Assembly: GCF_014652095.1 (NCBI RefSeq)
Contig: NZ_BMYD01000001.1
Location: 845,466-909,465, forward strand
Reading direction: 5' to 3'
Source of the DNA: Cognatilysobacter bugurensis
GTDB taxonomy: Bacteria; Pseudomonadota; Gammaproteobacteria; Xanthomonadales; Xanthomonadaceae
DNA length: 64,000 nucleotides
Translations under genes and position numbers: made by a program
Part shown: piece after piece, positions 18,878-29,277 of the stretch
Layout: every line of letters begins with the position of its first letter
Numbering within the stretch: the first letter of the stretch is position 1
Notes under the pieces: model-generated
Database searches by the model: none
What the model saw: only the letters and a program-made list of their open reading frames with translations
Told to the model about the DNA's origin: nothing

Positions 18878-19951
18878 TCACAGCACGCCCTTCGTGCTCG
18901 GCAGGTCGCGTCCTTCACGGCGCAGCGCCTGGCGCAGTGCGCGGGCCACGGCCTTGAAGCTTGCTTCGACCTTGTGGTGGTCGTTGTCGCCCTCAACCTT
19001 CAGGTGCAGGTTGAGGCCCGCGGTCTCGCACAGCGAGCGGAAGAAGTGCGCAAGCAGTTCGGTCGGCATGTCGCCCACGCGCTCGCGCGTGAACGAACCT
19101 TCGAACACGAAGTACGGGCGCCCGGAGAAGTCCAGCGCTGCGCTCGCGAGAGTTTCATCCATCGGCAGCGAGAACCCGTAACGCCCGATCCCGCGCTTGT
19201 CACCGAGCGCCTCACGCAGCGCCTGCCCGAGCGCGAGGGCGCAGTCCTCGATGGTGTGGTGCTCGTCGATGTGCAGGTCGCCTTCGCACTGGAGCGACAG
19301 CGCAAATCCGCCGTGCTTTCCGAGCTGCTCGAGCATGTGGTCGAAAAAGCCCAGGCCGGTGTGCGCCTTCGGCTCGGCCGCGCGGTCGAGGTCCACCTCG
19401 ACGACGATGCGCGTCTCTTTGGTGCTGCGGACGACGCGCGCCGTGCGCGGCGCATCGACGAGCTCATGCGCGATTCCGGCCCAGTCCCAATCGCCGCCGA
19501 ATTGCTCGGTGCGCAGCTGGAATGCGCGGATATTTAGGTTCTTCGCGAATTGGTTGTCCGTCTCGCGGTCCCCGACCATCGCCGAGCGCGACCAGTCGAT
19601 GCTGCGGTCCTGCAGCAGCGGCACCACGAGGCCGATGTTCGGCTTGCGTGTCGGCGCGTTGTCGGCGGGCCAGCTGCAGTCGATCAGCACATCGCGGAAC
19701 GTGATGCCCTGGCTCTCGAACACCTGCATCATCAGGTTGTGCGGCGCATCGAACGACGCCTGCGGATAACCTTCGGTGCCGAGGCCGTCCTGGTTCGACA
19801 CCATGACGAATTGATAGCCCGCGTCGCGCAGCCTCAGCATCGCGGGGATCACGCCTGTCACGAAGCGCAGCTTCTCGTAGGCATCGATCTGGAAATCGGC
19901 GGGCTCTTCGATGAGCGTCCCGTCGCGGTCGACGAAAAGAATCGGCGTCAT
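18878..19951 (-). CDS. hisB: Bifunctional histidinol-phosphatase / imidazoleglycerol-phosphate dehydratase
   Basis: A 357-residue fusion catalysing steps 6 and 8 of histidine synthesis. The N-terminal HAD phosphatase (residues about 1-165) carries LFVDRDGTL, with the nucleophile Asp8 and Asp10. The C-terminal dehydratase has [29 protein letters not shown] and [14 protein letters not shown], which supply its metal-binding histidines. In the phosphatase the zinc loop that reads C-x-H-x-C-x-C in E. coli is [13 protein letters not shown] here: only the first Cys remains. It overlaps hisC by four bases. Confidence 0.96.
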   Translation of the reverse strand: MTPILFVDRDGTLIEEPADFQIDAYEKLRFVTGVIPAMLRLRDAGYQFVMVSNQDGLGTEGYPQASFDAPHNLMMQVFESQGITFRDVLIDCSWPADNAPTRKPNIGLVVPLLQDRSIDWSRSAMVGDRETDNQFAKNLNIRAFQLRTEQFGGDWDWAGIAHELVDAPRTARVVRSTKETRIVVEVDLDRAAEPKAHTGLGFFDHMLEQLGKHGGFALSLQCEGDLHIDEHHTIEDCALALGQALREALGDKRGIGRYGFSLPMDETLASAALDFSGRPYFVFEGSFTRERVGDMPTELLAHFFRSLCETAGLNLHLKVEGDNDHHKVEASFKAVARALRQALRREGRDLPSTKGVL

Positions 19952-21027
19952 GTGGTCACCTGCGCCGCAAGTGCATCGAGCACGGCTTCGTTCTGCTCCG
20001 GCGTGCCGAGGCTGATGCGCAATGCGTTACCGAGCCCGGGCGCGGCACGCATGTCGCGTACGACGATGCCCGCGTCGAGCAAGCGATCAAAAGCGCGCTG
20101 CGCGTCATCAAAGCGAACGAGCACGAAATTCGCCCGAGTGGGATAGACCTGCCGCACGCCCGGCAGCCGACCGAGCAGCGGGACAAGTCGATCGCGTTGC
20201 TCGATCGACGTGCGCACTGCGGCGGCGGTGGCCGCGCGCGCCACGGGCTCGAGCGCCCGTTCGGCCGCCGCCACGCACGACGCCGGCAGCGGATAGGGAG
20301 CCTGACAGCGCCGGAGCACGTCGATGAGCTCGGCATCGGCGATCACGGTGCCGATGCGCTCGCCGGCCAGCGCATGCGCCTTCGAGAGCGTGCGCAGCAC
20401 CGCGACGTTGCGTCGAGTTTGGAGCAAGGTCCCGGCCGACGGCGACTCCGAATACTCGCCATACGCCTCGTCGACCACGACGAGCGCCCGACCGTCGAGC
20501 CGCGTTGCAAGCGCTTCGATCTCGCGCAGCGGCAGCGACGATCCGGTGGGATTGCCAGGCGAGCACAGGAACACGAGCCGCACACCTTCACGCTCGACGG
20601 CGTCGCCAACTGCATTGAAGTCGCAGCGCCAGCCGGCGGTGTCATCGATGAGCGGCACCTCGACGACGCGCGTGCCGTGCAGCCGCGCGTTGACGGCGTA
20701 CATGCCGAACGTGGGCGGCGTGGTGAGGATCGCGTCATCGCCCGGGCGACACAGCGCCCGCACGAGCAGGTCGATCGCCTCGTCGCTTCCGCGGCCGACG
20801 AGCAACTGCTCCGGCGCGCAACCGTAGAGTTCGGCGAGAGTGGCGCGCAGCTTGGCCGGTTGCGGATCGGGGTAGCGACGCGCGCGGCCCGCGTCGTCGC
20901 CGGCGTTCGCCCAGGCGGATTCGTTCGCATTGAGCCAGACGCTGCCTTCGAGGCGGTCGCTGCGGGCGGATTTGTAACCAGCGAACCCACGCAGGTCTGC
21001 ACGGACCAGGTCGAGAGGCGAACTCAT
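19948..21027 (-). CDS. hisC: Histidinol-phosphate aminotransferase
   Basis: A 359-residue PLP-dependent class I/II aminotransferase that makes L-histidinol phosphate from imidazole acetol phosphate and glutamate. Visible elements are [10 protein letters not shown], the [11 protein letters not shown] segment, [12 protein letters not shown] and the PLP-lysine motif [15 protein letters not shown]. The ATG at 21027 overlaps the hisD stop by four bases, giving the usual translational coupling; a frame extension into hisD is ignored. Confidence 0.96.
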   Translation of the reverse strand: MSSPLDLVRADLRGFAGYKSARSDRLEGSVWLNANESAWANAGDDAGRARRYPDPQPAKLRATLAELYGCAPEQLLVGRGSDEAIDLLVRALCRPGDDAILTTPPTFGMYAVNARLHGTRVVEVPLIDDTAGWRCDFNAVGDAVEREGVRLVFLCSPGNPTGSSLPLREIEALATRLDGRALVVVDEAYGEYSESPSAGTLLQTRRNVAVLRTLSKAHALAGERIGTVIADAELIDVLRRCQAPYPLPASCVAAAERALEPVARAATAAAVRTSIEQRDRLVPLLGRLPGVRQVYPTRANFVLVRFDDAQRAFDRLLDAGIVVRDMRAAPGLGNALRISLGTPEQNEAVLDALAAQVTT

Positions 21028-22325
21028 GCGGGCAGCGCCTCCAGGCGCAGGGCGACGGCCAGGCGGTGCGCATCCAGTCCTTCTGCCCGTGCGAGCTCGA
21101 CTGCGCACGGCCCGATGGCTGCGAGGCCCTGCGGCGCGACATCCTGCACGGTGATCGCGATCTGGAAGCTCGCGACGTTGAGCCCACCGGTGAAACGCGC
21201 GGCGCCACTGGTGGGCAGTACGTGGTTCGTCCCGCTGCAGTAATCACCGAGCGCTTCGGGCGACCAGTCGCCCAGGAACACGGACCCGGCGGCGTCCACG
21301 CGCGGCAGCCAGCGACGGGCCTCGCGCACCGCGAGGATCAGGTGCTCGGGCGCGTAGTCGTTGCTGATGTCGAACGCGTCATCGAGCGACTCGACCTCGA
21401 TCAGGCGGGAGCTTTCCAGCGCGCGGCGGGCGGTGTCGGCCCGCGGCAGCGTGCGCAGCTGCTCGTCGATCGCTGTCGCCACGGCGTCGATCATGGCGCC
21501 GTCGTCCGAAATCAGGATCACCTGCGAATCTGGGCCGTGTTCGGCCTGCGACAGCAGATCGGCGGCGACGAACGCGGGGTTTGCGCCCGCGTCGGCGATC
21601 ACGAGCACCTCGGACGGACCGGCCGGCATGTCGATCGCCGCGCCGCCGTCAGCCATCGAAACCTGGCGCTTCGCTTCGGTCACGTAGGCGTTGCCCGGAC
21701 CGAAGAGCTTGTCGCACTTGGGGACGGAACCGGTGCCGAACGCCATCGCCGCGATCGCCTGCGCGCCGCCGAGCACGAAGACGCGCGTGACGGCGCAGCG
21801 CGACGCCGCGTACAGCACCGCGGGGTCCGCCGTGCCGTCCTTGCGCGGTGGCGTGCACAGCACGATGTCACGGCAACCGGCGAGCTGCGCCGGCACGCCG
21901 AGCATCAGCGCCGTCGACGGCAGCGGCGCGGATCCCGCAGGCACGTAGAGGCCGACGCGTCGGATCGGTCGCAGCACCCGCTCGCAGCGCACGCCCGGTG
22001 CGGTGTCGACCGTGTACGGCTGTGTCATGCCGGCGCCGTGGAAGTGCGCGATGCGCTCGGCTGCGTCGTCGATCGCGTCGCGCAAGGATGGCGTGATCGC
22101 GTCGGCCGCGGCGGCAATCGATGCTGCGTCCAGTTCGAACGCATCGAGCGCGACGCCGTCGAAGCGCGCGGTGAGTTCGCGCACGGCGGCGTCGCCGCGC
22201 GTGCGCACATCAGCCACGACGTTCAATACGGCGGCGGTGATCGTGTCCCCGGCCTGTTGCGCCGGCCGGCGCAGCGCGTCATGCCGCTCGGCGGACGGCG
22301 TATCCGACCACTTCAGCCGCTTCAT
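21024..22325 (-). CDS. hisD: Histidinol dehydrogenase
   Basis: A 433-residue zinc enzyme performing the last two oxidations, histidinol to histidine. Recognisable segments are [60 protein letters not shown] and the C-terminal [14 protein letters not shown] with a zinc-ligand His. Complete for the family. It overlaps hisG by four bases and hisC by four bases. Confidence 0.97.
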   Translation of the reverse strand: MKRLKWSDTPSAERHDALRRPAQQAGDTITAAVLNVVADVRTRGDAAVRELTARFDGVALDAFELDAASIAAAADAITPSLRDAIDDAAERIAHFHGAGMTQPYTVDTAPGVRCERVLRPIRRVGLYVPAGSAPLPSTALMLGVPAQLAGCRDIVLCTPPRKDGTADPAVLYAASRCAVTRVFVLGGAQAIAAMAFGTGSVPKCDKLFGPGNAYVTEAKRQVSMADGGAAIDMPAGPSEVLVIADAGANPAFVAADLLSQAEHGPDSQVILISDDGAMIDAVATAIDEQLRTLPRADTARRALESSRLIEVESLDDAFDISNDYAPEHLILAVREARRWLPRVDAAGSVFLGDWSPEALGDYCSGTNHVLPTSGAARFTGGLNVASFQIAITVQDVAPQGLAAIGPCAVELARAEGLDAHRLAVALRLEALPA

Positions 22326-23236
22326 GCCAGCATGCCCTCGATCGGCAGTACCATCAGTCCCCGCGCACCGGCGCGCTTGAGCTCTTCCAGGCGCTGCCAG
22401 GTCACCGCGCCGTGGCAGAGCGCCTGCAGCGCGAGGCTGTCGCCTTCGTCGAGCCGCATGACGGTGGGCGTTTCCGCGTCGGGCAGCAGCGGCATGACGC
22501 GTGGCAGCGCATCGCGGTTGGCCTGGAACATCAGCAGCTTGCTCTTGCGGACGCGCAGAGCCCCTTCGAGGCGGCGCATCAGAAGTTCAGCGAGACCTGC
22601 GCGCACCGGGTCGAATTCCGCGATCGGGCCGGCGAGCACAGCTTCGCTTTCGAGGATCGTTTCGACCGGCTTGAGCTGGTTCGCGGCGAGCGTGGCACCG
22701 CTGGAAACGAGGTCGCAAATCGCATCCGCCTGCCCGAGCCGCGGCGCGATTTCGACCGAGCCCGACAGCAGCACGATCTCGGCGTCGACGCCCTGCGCCT
22801 CGAGCCACTGGCGCAGCAGTCCCGGGTAGCTGGTCGCGATGCGCTTGCCCGAGAGCTGCTCGGCGCCCGTCCACTGCCAGCTGTCGGGCACTGCGACGGC
22901 GAGACGGCACTGACCAAAGCCGAGCGATCGCCATTCGCGGAACACCGGCGCGCCGCCGGACGCGCCGCGGGCCAGCCCCGTTTCGGTCAGCACGTTGCGA
23001 CCGACCACGCCGAGATCGCAGACACCGTCGGCGATGAGGCCGGGGATGTCGTCGTCGCGCACGAGCAGCAGGTCGACCGGCAAGGTCTCACCGAAGCAGA
23101 ACAGCCGATCGCGGCTCTCGCGCCAGCTGAGCCCGCACGAGGCGAGCAGCGAGCGCGCAGGATCGGCAAGCCGTCCGGATTTCTGGATGGCGATACGCAG
23201 GCGGTCGCGCGCGGGAGCGGTAACGGAAGAAGTCAT
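22322..23236 (-). CDS. hisG: ATP phosphoribosyltransferase, long form
   Basis: A 304-residue enzyme joining ATP and PRPP in the committed step of histidine synthesis. The length and a C-terminal region from about residue 225 ([14 protein letters not shown] onward) show the long hexameric form with its own histidine-sensing domain, so no HisZ is needed. Motifs include [19 protein letters not shown] and [19 protein letters not shown] for PRPP binding. It starts 21 bases after the TrpR-like gene. Confidence 0.95.
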   Translation of the reverse strand: MTSSVTAPARDRLRIAIQKSGRLADPARSLLASCGLSWRESRDRLFCFGETLPVDLLLVRDDDIPGLIADGVCDLGVVGRNVLTETGLARGASGGAPVFREWRSLGFGQCRLAVAVPDSWQWTGAEQLSGKRIATSYPGLLRQWLEAQGVDAEIVLLSGSVEIAPRLGQADAICDLVSSGATLAANQLKPVETILESEAVLAGPIAEFDPVRAGLAELLMRRLEGALRVRKSKLLMFQANRDALPRVMPLLPDAETPTVMRLDEGDSLALQALCHGAVTWQRLEELKRAGARGLMVLPIEGMLA

Positions 23237-23257
23237 ATAAGGTCCGGTCTGTCTGGA

Positions 23258-23575
23258 TCAGGCGCGTTCGAGTCGATCGCCCAGGGCGTCGACCGCGACG
23301 GCATAGCCACCGGCGCCGCGCTCGAGCGTGCGTGCGACTCGGCCGATGGTGGTGACGCTGACCGCGGTGCGGTCGTGGATCTCGCGGTACGGCACGCCCT
23401 GCAGCAGCAGCGGCACGACCCGCCAGCGATCGCTCATCGCCTCGAGCTCCGCTGGCGTGCACAGGTCCTCGAGGAAGGCGCGCATGCGCTCAGGCTCCTG
23501 CACGGCCGCCAATGCACGGGCGAGCTCATCAAGGGCGGCGTCGAACGACTCTCCGGGCACTGCACGTCGTTTCAT
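23258..23575 (-). CDS. TrpR/YerC-family transcriptional regulator at the head of the his operon
   Basis: A 105-residue all-helical protein of the YerC/YecD branch of the TrpR family. Helix-turn-helix residues run through LLQGVPYREIHDRTAVSVTT and IGRVARTLERG (about residues 56-88). MSDRWRVVPLLLQG is a characteristic family segment. It is the first gene of the his transcription unit. A YerC-like histidine regulator (HisR) in this position is reported from comparative genomics, as I recall, so autoregulated repression of the operon by histidine is the likely role. An imperfect 26-bp palindrome starting eight bases upstream of its ATG is a candidate operator. Confidence 0.85.
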   Translation of the reverse strand: MKRRAVPGESFDAALDELARALAAVQEPERMRAFLEDLCTPAELEAMSDRWRVVPLLLQGVPYREIHDRTAVSVTTIGRVARTLERGAGGYAVAVDALGDRLERA

Positions 23576-23582
23576 GAGATGC

Positions 23583-23634
23583 CAATGTAATAGCGCGTTA
23601 ACACATTGTGCGTCGCATGAGGCCCGGCCGTCAA
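23583..23634 (-). promoter_or_regulatory. Probable his operon promoter with overlapping palindromic operator
   Basis: On the minus strand, TTGACG (23629-23634) and CACAAT (23605-23610) are separated by 18 bases and form a plausible sigma-70 promoter. A 26-bp imperfect palindrome (23583-23608; arms CAATGT...ACATTG, 10 of 13 pairs match) overlaps the -10 box and the expected start site. This is where a TrpR-type repressor would block initiation. The motif is seen directly; the regulator assignment is inferred from the adjacent gene. Confidence 0.65.
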
Positions 23635-23754
23635 CAGGAACCTGCCGGCTGTCGGACCAAGGTTTATTCGGGGCGTAGCCCGAGCGGGCTGCGCCTAGAC
23701 TGGCCCGGTGGCCGCGCAATCCCGGCGGGCGGCCCGACCCGGAAAGGTGCGAGG

Positions 23755-25596
23755 GTGCGAAGAGCGTTGTCGACCGCCGCCGCGTTGTGCCTTGCTTGGC
23801 TGCTGTGCCTGCTGCCTGCGGTCGCGTCGTCGCGCCCTGCCCTAGTCCTCGACGACGCAGCGGCATCGCTGCCGCTTACCCCGCACCTCACGCACCTGCA
23901 TGACCCGAGTGGCGAGCTCGGGCTCGACGAAGCCACCCAGCTCCAGCGCAGCGGGCGCTTTACTCCGCTCCACACGACGGCGCTCGGATTTCGTGACGGC
24001 GCGTACTGGTTCCACGCGTCGCTGCTCAACCGGCGGGCGGATGAGCCGCGCTGGTTGCTCGTGCAACGTTATGCATTGAGCGACCACGTGGACGTGCACC
24101 TGCGCTTTTCGGATGGACGCGTCGCGCATTACGCGAGCGGGGACGCGCACCCGTTCGGCGCGCGCAGCGTGCCGTACCGACACCCCAACTTCTGGCTGGA
24201 GTTGCCGCCCGACACACCGGTGGACCTGTACATCCGGGTCAAGAGCACGAGCTCGATGCAGGTCCCGTTCTGGCTGCACACGCCCGTCGCATTCGCCGAG
24301 AGCTCCCGGGACGCTCAGTTCGGAATCGGGATCTACTACGGCATGCTGCTCGCGCTGCTGTTCTACAACCTGGTGCTGTGGCTCAACCTGCGCGACGCCA
24401 CGTACTTCTGGTACCTGCTGCACATCGGCGCGTTCGGCCTGGTGCTGTTTACGCTCAACGGCCTGGGCTTCGAATACCTCTGGCCGCACTCGCCCGCGTT
24501 TGCACAGCTCGCGGTGCCGCTGTTCATCTCGCTCGGCCAGGTCGGGATGCAGCAGTTCGCACGTGTGTTTCTCGACCTGCGAAAGCGCTGGCCTGCCGGT
24601 GATCGCGCCGGCGCTTGGTTGATTGCGTTCTTCATTGCGCTGGCGATCGCGACGTTTTGGCTGCCGATCTCGATCTCGACCCAGCTGGCCTCGGCCGCGG
24701 TCTTTCTCAGCACCGCATGGATCGCGGTGGCCGGCACCCGGGTCGCCCTGCAGGGGTATAAGCCCGCGCGTTTGTTCGTGCTGGCGTGGGCCATGCTGCT
24801 GCTTGGCATCGTGATGTTCGCTGCGATCGCGTTCGGCATGCTGCCCAAGACCTTCGTGACCGAGTACGGCGTGCAGATCGGGTCCGCGCTGGAAATGCTG
24901 CTGTTGTCGATTGCGATCGGCTACCGCTATTCCGCTCTGCGGAGCGACAACGAACGCATCGTGCGCGAAGCGAAGATGCACCTCGAACATAAAGTCGAGC
25001 TGCGCACGACCGAGCTCCGCCAGGCGCTCGAACAGCTCGGCGATGCACACGCGCGTTTGCGGGAAACCAGCCAGCGCGATGCCCTAACCGGCCTCCACAC
25101 CCGCGGCCATTTCCGCGAACTGTACGAAGGCCTGCTGACGCGCGCACGCACCGACGGATCGCCCCTGACGCTGCTCATGATCGATGTCGATCACTTCAAA
25201 CGCATCAACGACGATTACGGACATCTCGCCGGCGACGAGTGCCTGCGCTGGACGGCGCACTGCATCGGCCAGACGCTCAGGCCGCACGCCGCCGTCCCGG
25301 CCCGATTCGGCGGCGAGGAATTCATCGTGGCCTTGCCCGGGCTCAACGCGCAGCGGGCCGTGGAAGTGGCGGACGAAGTGCTGGCGAAACTGCGCGCGCG
25401 CCCCTGCCCTGCGCACGGCCAGGATGTTGGGATCACGGCGAGCATCGGCGTGCACGAGGTCGACCCCGAGCGCGAACCGCGCCTCGAACTGGCGCTGCGC
25501 CACGCGGACGACGCGTTGTACTGCGCGAAGCACGAAGGCCGGGACCGCGTGTGCGTGTCCACGCCCTCCGCCCGCCCCCCGTCCGACCGGCTCTAG
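23755..25596 (+). CDS. Membrane diguanylate cyclase with 7TMR-DISM sensor
   Basis: A 613-residue protein. A GTG start at 23755 gives a signal sequence (VRRALSTAAALCLAWLLCLL). A periplasmic beta-sandwich (7TMR-DISMED2 type; FRDGAYWFHASLLNRRADEP, YRHPNFWLELP) fills residues about 40-180. Seven membrane helices follow (about 190-390), then a short coiled coil (LEHKVELRTTELRQALEQL) and a GGDEF domain (about 440-600). The active site is RFGGEEFIVALPG, preceded by DALTGLHTRGHFRE and IDVDHFKRINDDYGH, so cyclic-di-GMP synthesis is expected. No RxxD inhibitory site is visible five residues before GGEEF. It is divergent from the his operon. Confidence 0.9.
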   Translation: MRRALSTAAALCLAWLLCLLPAVASSRPALVLDDAAASLPLTPHLTHLHDPSGELGLDEATQLQRSGRFTPLHTTALGFRDGAYWFHASLLNRRADEPRWLLVQRYALSDHVDVHLRFSDGRVAHYASGDAHPFGARSVPYRHPNFWLELPPDTPVDLYIRVKSTSSMQVPFWLHTPVAFAESSRDAQFGIGIYYGMLLALLFYNLVLWLNLRDATYFWYLLHIGAFGLVLFTLNGLGFEYLWPHSPAFAQLAVPLFISLGQVGMQQFARVFLDLRKRWPAGDRAGAWLIAFFIALAIATFWLPISISTQLASAAVFLSTAWIAVAGTRVALQGYKPARLFVLAWAMLLLGIVMFAAIAFGMLPKTFVTEYGVQIGSALEMLLLSIAIGYRYSALRSDNERIVREAKMHLEHKVELRTTELRQALEQLGDAHARLRETSQRDALTGLHTRGHFRELYEGLLTRARTDGSPLTLLMIDVDHFKRINDDYGHLAGDECLRWTAHCIGQTLRPHAAVPARFGGEEFIVALPGLNAQRAVEVADEVLAKLRARPCPAHGQDVGITASIGVHEVDPEREPRLELALRHADDALYCAKHEGRDRVCVSTPSARPPSDRL

Positions 25597-25647
25597 CCTG
25601 CGCGCGCTTGCCGCGCGGGCGAACGTGAGCCGCCGTACCGCCCTTTC

Positions 25648-27573
25648 TTAGCCCGCGCGCTGGGCGCGCACCGCCTCGAGCACGACTCCATCCCGCACAA
25701 GCGCGACCGCCGTGGCCACTTCCGCGTCGAGCGCGCGGTCGCGATCGAGGAATGGGATACGCGAGCGGATCGTGTCGTGCGCGACGGATACATCGCGACC
25801 CGGGCGGAACTCCGGCGCGGCCGCGAGCTCGGCACGCAGCCCTTCGACCTCTTCGAGGAACGCCTCGGCTTCGTCTGACGGCGACCGAGGACCGCCCCCG
25901 ATCTTCGTCGCGAGCGCTGCCGCATCGGAATGCGCAGCCAGCTCGCGCGCCGCATTGATCATGTCGCGACGCAAATCGAGCGCCTGCGCCGCCGTGTACA
26001 GCTCGAGCCCGAGCACCTTGCCGAGGTCGTCGGCCATCGCGAGCACGTGGCGCGCTTCGTTCGCGCCCATGGACACGTGATCCTCGGCGTTCGCGCTCGT
26101 CGGGATCGAGTACACGCTCGCCGGGTGCGCGCGGCTGGCCAGGTCATTGACGATCGCGGCCGCGGTGTACTGCACGATCATGTAGCCGGACTCGGTTGCG
26201 TCCTCGTTGCCGATGAGGAACGCCGGCAAGCCGTCGCTCGTCGCCGGATCGACCAGCTTGTTGATGCGCCGCTCGCTGATGCTCGCAAGCACCGGAATCG
26301 CCGCCTTCACGTAGCTCATGACGAGTGCCAGCGGCATGCCGTGGAAATGACCGGCCGAGATGACCTGCTGTTCGACGTGGTCGGCCTGCGCGTCCGGGAA
26401 CACGATCGGATTGTCGGTCAGCGAGTTCAGCTCGATCTCGAGGACACGCGCGGCCTGCGCGACCGCGTCGCGCACGGCGCCGTGGACCTGCGGCGTGCAT
26501 CGCAGCGAGTAACTGTCCTGCGGCTGATGCTTCTTTCCACCGCGGAACGGACGGAAGCGCTGATAGAACTTCTCGCGACCGTGCCGTTGCGAGAACGGCA
26601 CCCAGTCCCAGCCGATGTCGAAACGCAAGGCGTCGAGGTGCGGGCGCTCCTCGCACAGCATCGCCCAGCTGTCGGGGAGCCACGGCCGGTACCGCGGCAC
26701 GAGGTGATAGGGGATGTCGGCGAGCGTGGACCCGTCGAGCAGACGACGCAGATTCGCAGCGACCTCGACCTGACCAGGGTGCGGGCGCAGCGCATGGACC
26801 TCAGGCGCAAACGCGCCCAGACGCCCGGCAAACGCATCGATCGTCATCGCGGCGGCAAGATCGGCTGTATCGAGCAGGTCTTCGAGCGTCGCGAGCGCAA
26901 GCACGCCGCAGGCGAGCATCTGCGCGGTGCCGTTGTTGAGCGCGAGGCCCTCCTTGTACGACAGCGTCACGGGCTCCAAACCGGCTCGGCGCAGCGCGTC
27001 CGCGCCCGGCAGCCGCTCGCCGTCGAAGAAGGCTTCGCCACCGCCGAGCAGGACGATCGCGAGGTGTGACAGGGGCGCAAGATCGCCGCTCGCACCCACT
27101 GAACCCAGCTGCGGGACCACCGGCACGATGCCGGCATTGAGCATCGCCGCAAGCGCGCGCAGGGTTTGGACGCGGATGCCGGAGTGGCCGCGCATGAGCG
27201 TGTTGATGCGGATGCACAGCATCGCGCGGACCACGTCGGCCGCGAACGGCTCACCGACGCAGACGGCATGCGTCACGATGAGGTTGCGCTGCAGCTCTTC
27301 ATGCAGCGACTCGTGCGGATTCATCGCGTCCGCGCCGCCCCCGGAGCGCGTGCGCTTGGCGCCGAGCAGGCGGTCCGCGTTGCTGCCGAATCCCGTCGAC
27401 ACCCCGTAGATCGGCTCTTCGCGCCCCACCTGCTCGGCGAGGAACGCGGCCGCGCGCGCCACCGCGGGCAGCTGCGCTTCATCGAGTTCGACCGGTGCGC
27501 CACGCGCAACGGACACGAGTTGCGGGCGCGTCAGCGAGCGGCCATCGAGGCGTACGGGCTTCATCGTGCTCAT
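25648..27573 (-). CDS. Aromatic amino-acid (histidine-like) ammonia-lyase with extra insert
   Basis: A 641-residue member of the HAL/PAL/TAL family, which deaminates an aromatic amino acid non-oxidatively. The self-cyclising MIO triad Ala161-Ser162-Gly163 lies in [12 protein letters not shown]. Other family features are [26 protein letters not shown] and [11 protein letters not shown]. The selectivity pair is Thr101-His102, closest to the Ser-His of histidine ammonia-lyases. It is about 130 residues longer than typical HutH, with an unusual Trp/Arg-rich block at about 282-350 and a Gly-rich loop near 72-90. No other hut gene is nearby; instead it overlaps hisS by four bases. Substrate uncertain: histidine most likely. 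Confidence 0.82.
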   Translation of the reverse strand: MSTMKPVRLDGRSLTRPQLVSVARGAPVELDEAQLPAVARAAAFLAEQVGREEPIYGVSTGFGSNADRLLGAKRTRSGGGADAMNPHESLHEELQRNLIVTHAVCVGEPFAADVVRAMLCIRINTLMRGHSGIRVQTLRALAAMLNAGIVPVVPQLGSVGASGDLAPLSHLAIVLLGGGEAFFDGERLPGADALRRAGLEPVTLSYKEGLALNNGTAQMLACGVLALATLEDLLDTADLAAAMTIDAFAGRLGAFAPEVHALRPHPGQVEVAANLRRLLDGSTLADIPYHLVPRYRPWLPDSWAMLCEERPHLDALRFDIGWDWVPFSQRHGREKFYQRFRPFRGGKKHQPQDSYSLRCTPQVHGAVRDAVAQAARVLEIELNSLTDNPIVFPDAQADHVEQQVISAGHFHGMPLALVMSYVKAAIPVLASISERRINKLVDPATSDGLPAFLIGNEDATESGYMIVQYTAAAIVNDLASRAHPASVYSIPTSANAEDHVSMGANEARHVLAMADDLGKVLGLELYTAAQALDLRRDMINAARELAAHSDAAALATKIGGGPRSPSDEAEAFLEEVEGLRAELAAAPEFRPGRDVSVAHDTIRSRIPFLDRDRALDAEVATAVALVRDGVVLEAVRAQRAG

Positions 27574-28949
27574 CGCGTCGACAACACCTGGGCTTGCGCG
27601 AGCTCGACACGCAGCGTCTGGGCGAGCTCCGCGCGCGTGACTTCAAACTGGTCTTCGCGACGGAGATCCTTGACGGTGACGCCGCCGCGGGCAAGTTCGT
27701 CTTCCCCGAGCACGACGACGAAGCGGATGCCGGCGCGATCCGCGTACTTGAACTGCTTGCCGAGTTTCGCCGGCTCCATCACCACCTCGGTGTTGATGCC
27801 CGCCGCGCGCAACTCGTTCGCAATCGACAGGCAGTGCGGAAGATGAGCCTCGTCCATCTGCGTCACGAGCACCTGCACCGTGCTGTCGGCACTGTGCGCG
27901 AGCCCTGCTTCGCGCAGCTGCCAGAACAGCCGCGTCAGGCCGATCGAGATGCCAACGCCCGGCAGTTTCGACTTCGTGTAGTGACTGGCGAGATTCTCGT
28001 AGCGCCCGCCCGAGCAGATCGAGCCGATCTGCGGGTAGTCGTTGAGCGTGGTCTCGTAGACGGTGCCCGTGTAGTAATCCAGGCCGCGCGCGATCGAGAA
28101 GTTCAACGCGTAACTCGACTCGGGCACGCCAAGCGCACGCACGAGCTCCAGCACCTCGCGAAGCTCCGCCACGCCCTCGTGGAGCGCAGCGTTGCCGTCC
28201 CCGAGCGCGTCGAGGTGCGCGAGCGCATCGGCGTGCGAGGTGGACCGGACTTTGACGAAGTCCAGGATGCGCGCGACGGAGTCCGGCTGCAGACCGAAGC
28301 CCTCCCCCGCCAGGGTCTCCCGTACGTAGTCCTCCCCGCGCTTGTCGAGCTTGTCGACTTCACGCAGCACGAGCGCCTGCAGTTCGGGATCGGCCACGCC
28401 CTGCGCTTCGAAATAACCGCGCATCAGCTTGCGATTGTTGAGCTGGATCGTGAATGCGCCGATGTCGAGCTCGGAGAACACCGCGTGGATGACCGCGGGA
28501 AGCTCGGCATCGAAGCGCACGCTCAGTGCGTCCTTGCCGATGACGTCGATGTCGCACTGGTAGAACTCGCGAAACCGGCCGCGCTGTTGCCGCTCGCCGC
28601 GGTAGACACGCTGCATCTGATAGCGGCGGAACGGGAACGCGAGGTCGTGCTCGTGCTCGGCGACGTAGCGCGCGAGCGGCACCGTGAGGTCGAAGCGAAG
28701 CGCGAGCTCGGGCGTGCCCTCCTCCGCCTTGGCCAGTGCACCCGTCGACTGTACGAAGTACACCTGCCGCTCAGTCTCGCCCCCGGACTTCGTCAACAGC
28801 ACGTCGGTCAGCTCCATCACCGGCGTCTCGACCGGTAGGAACCCGAAGCGTTCGAAGTTGCGACGAATCGTGTCGAGCATGCGCTGGAACGCGATCTGGT
28901 CAGGCGGCAGCAGTTCCAGCACGCCGGCGGGGGTACGCGGCTTGATCAA
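27570..28949 (-). CDS. hisS: Histidyl-tRNA synthetase
   Basis: A 459-residue class II synthetase charging tRNA-His. Motif 2 appears as [19 protein letters not shown], and the histidine-binding motifs as [12 protein letters not shown] and [21 protein letters not shown] and the C-terminal anticodon-binding domain (from about residue 365) are present. It is the first gene of a two-gene unit with the ammonia-lyase: the ATG of the lyase overlaps the hisS stop. Confidence 0.96.
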   Translation of the reverse strand: MIKPRTPAGVLELLPPDQIAFQRMLDTIRRNFERFGFLPVETPVMELTDVLLTKSGGETERQVYFVQSTGALAKAEEGTPELALRFDLTVPLARYVAEHEHDLAFPFRRYQMQRVYRGERQQRGRFREFYQCDIDVIGKDALSVRFDAELPAVIHAVFSELDIGAFTIQLNNRKLMRGYFEAQGVADPELQALVLREVDKLDKRGEDYVRETLAGEGFGLQPDSVARILDFVKVRSTSHADALAHLDALGDGNAALHEGVAELREVLELVRALGVPESSYALNFSIARGLDYYTGTVYETTLNDYPQIGSICSGGRYENLASHYTKSKLPGVGISIGLTRLFWQLREAGLAHSADSTVQVLVTQMDEAHLPHCLSIANELRAAGINTEVVMEPAKLGKQFKYADRAGIRFVVVLGEDELARGGVTVKDLRREDQFEVTRAELAQTLRVELAQAQVLSTR

Positions 28950-29059
28950 GTGAGGCTCCAGGCGCGAATTCGGTGAATCGGAAAGCAGCGCAGTGTACCG
29001 GCCGCGTTGCGTGCCTGTGCCCGCGTCACGGATTTCTCCGCCGGATGAGGCTCGACCAC

Positions 29060-29088
29060 TTGCGGCGGCGTGAGCGCGTGGCTAGAAT
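29060..29088 (+). promoter_or_regulatory. Promoter of tRNA-Pro
   Basis: TTGCGG (29060-29065) and TAGAAT (29083-29088) are separated by exactly 17 bases and end 15 bases before the mature tRNA, a normal layout for a stand-alone tRNA gene. Confidence 0.65.
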
Positions 29089-29103
29089 TCTCGGCTCTGC
29101 AGT

Positions 29104-29180
29104 CGGGGTGTAGCTCAGCCTGGTAGAGCGCTACGTTCGGGACGTAGAAGTCGCAGGTTCAAATCCTGTCTCCCCGACCA
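29104..29180 (+). tRNA. tRNA-Pro, anticodon CGG
   Basis: A 77-base cloverleaf with encoded CCA end. The acceptor arm is CGGGGTG/CTCCCCG, with one T-T mismatch at the 6-67 position. The D arm (AGCTCAGCCTGGTAGAGC) and T arm (GCAGGTTCAAATCCTGT) are canonical. The anticodon stem CTACG/CGTAG closes the loop TTCGGGA, giving anticodon CGG, which reads the proline codon CCG. It lies between hisS and pgaA with its own promoter and terminator. Confidence 0.95.
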
Positions 29181-29192
29181 ATCGCAGACATG

Positions 29193-29221
29193 AAAAAGCC
29201 GGCCCATGGCCGGTTTTTTTG
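29193..29221. terminator. Intrinsic terminator after tRNA-Pro
   Basis: A run of five A, the stem GCCGGCC/GGCCGG (loop CAT) and a run of seven T form a strong rho-independent terminator 12 bases after the tRNA. It is symmetrical and could work from both sides. Confidence 0.9.
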
Positions 29222-29277
29222 TGCGCAGTGCATGGATGTGCTTGGCATGCGGCCTTAGGCTGGCCTTGGCCATGAAG

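Noticed and set aside
21066-22829. Plus-strand open frame of 587 codons opposite hisD and hisG
   Set aside because: It covers two well-supported his genes on the other strand and has no recognisable domain; a codon-bias artefact.
25648-27573. Labelling the ammonia-lyase firmly as HutH or as tyrosine/phenylalanine ammonia-lyase
   Set aside because: The selectivity pair (Thr-His) is near but not identical to histidine ammonia-lyase, and no hut genes are adjacent, so only a general call is justified.
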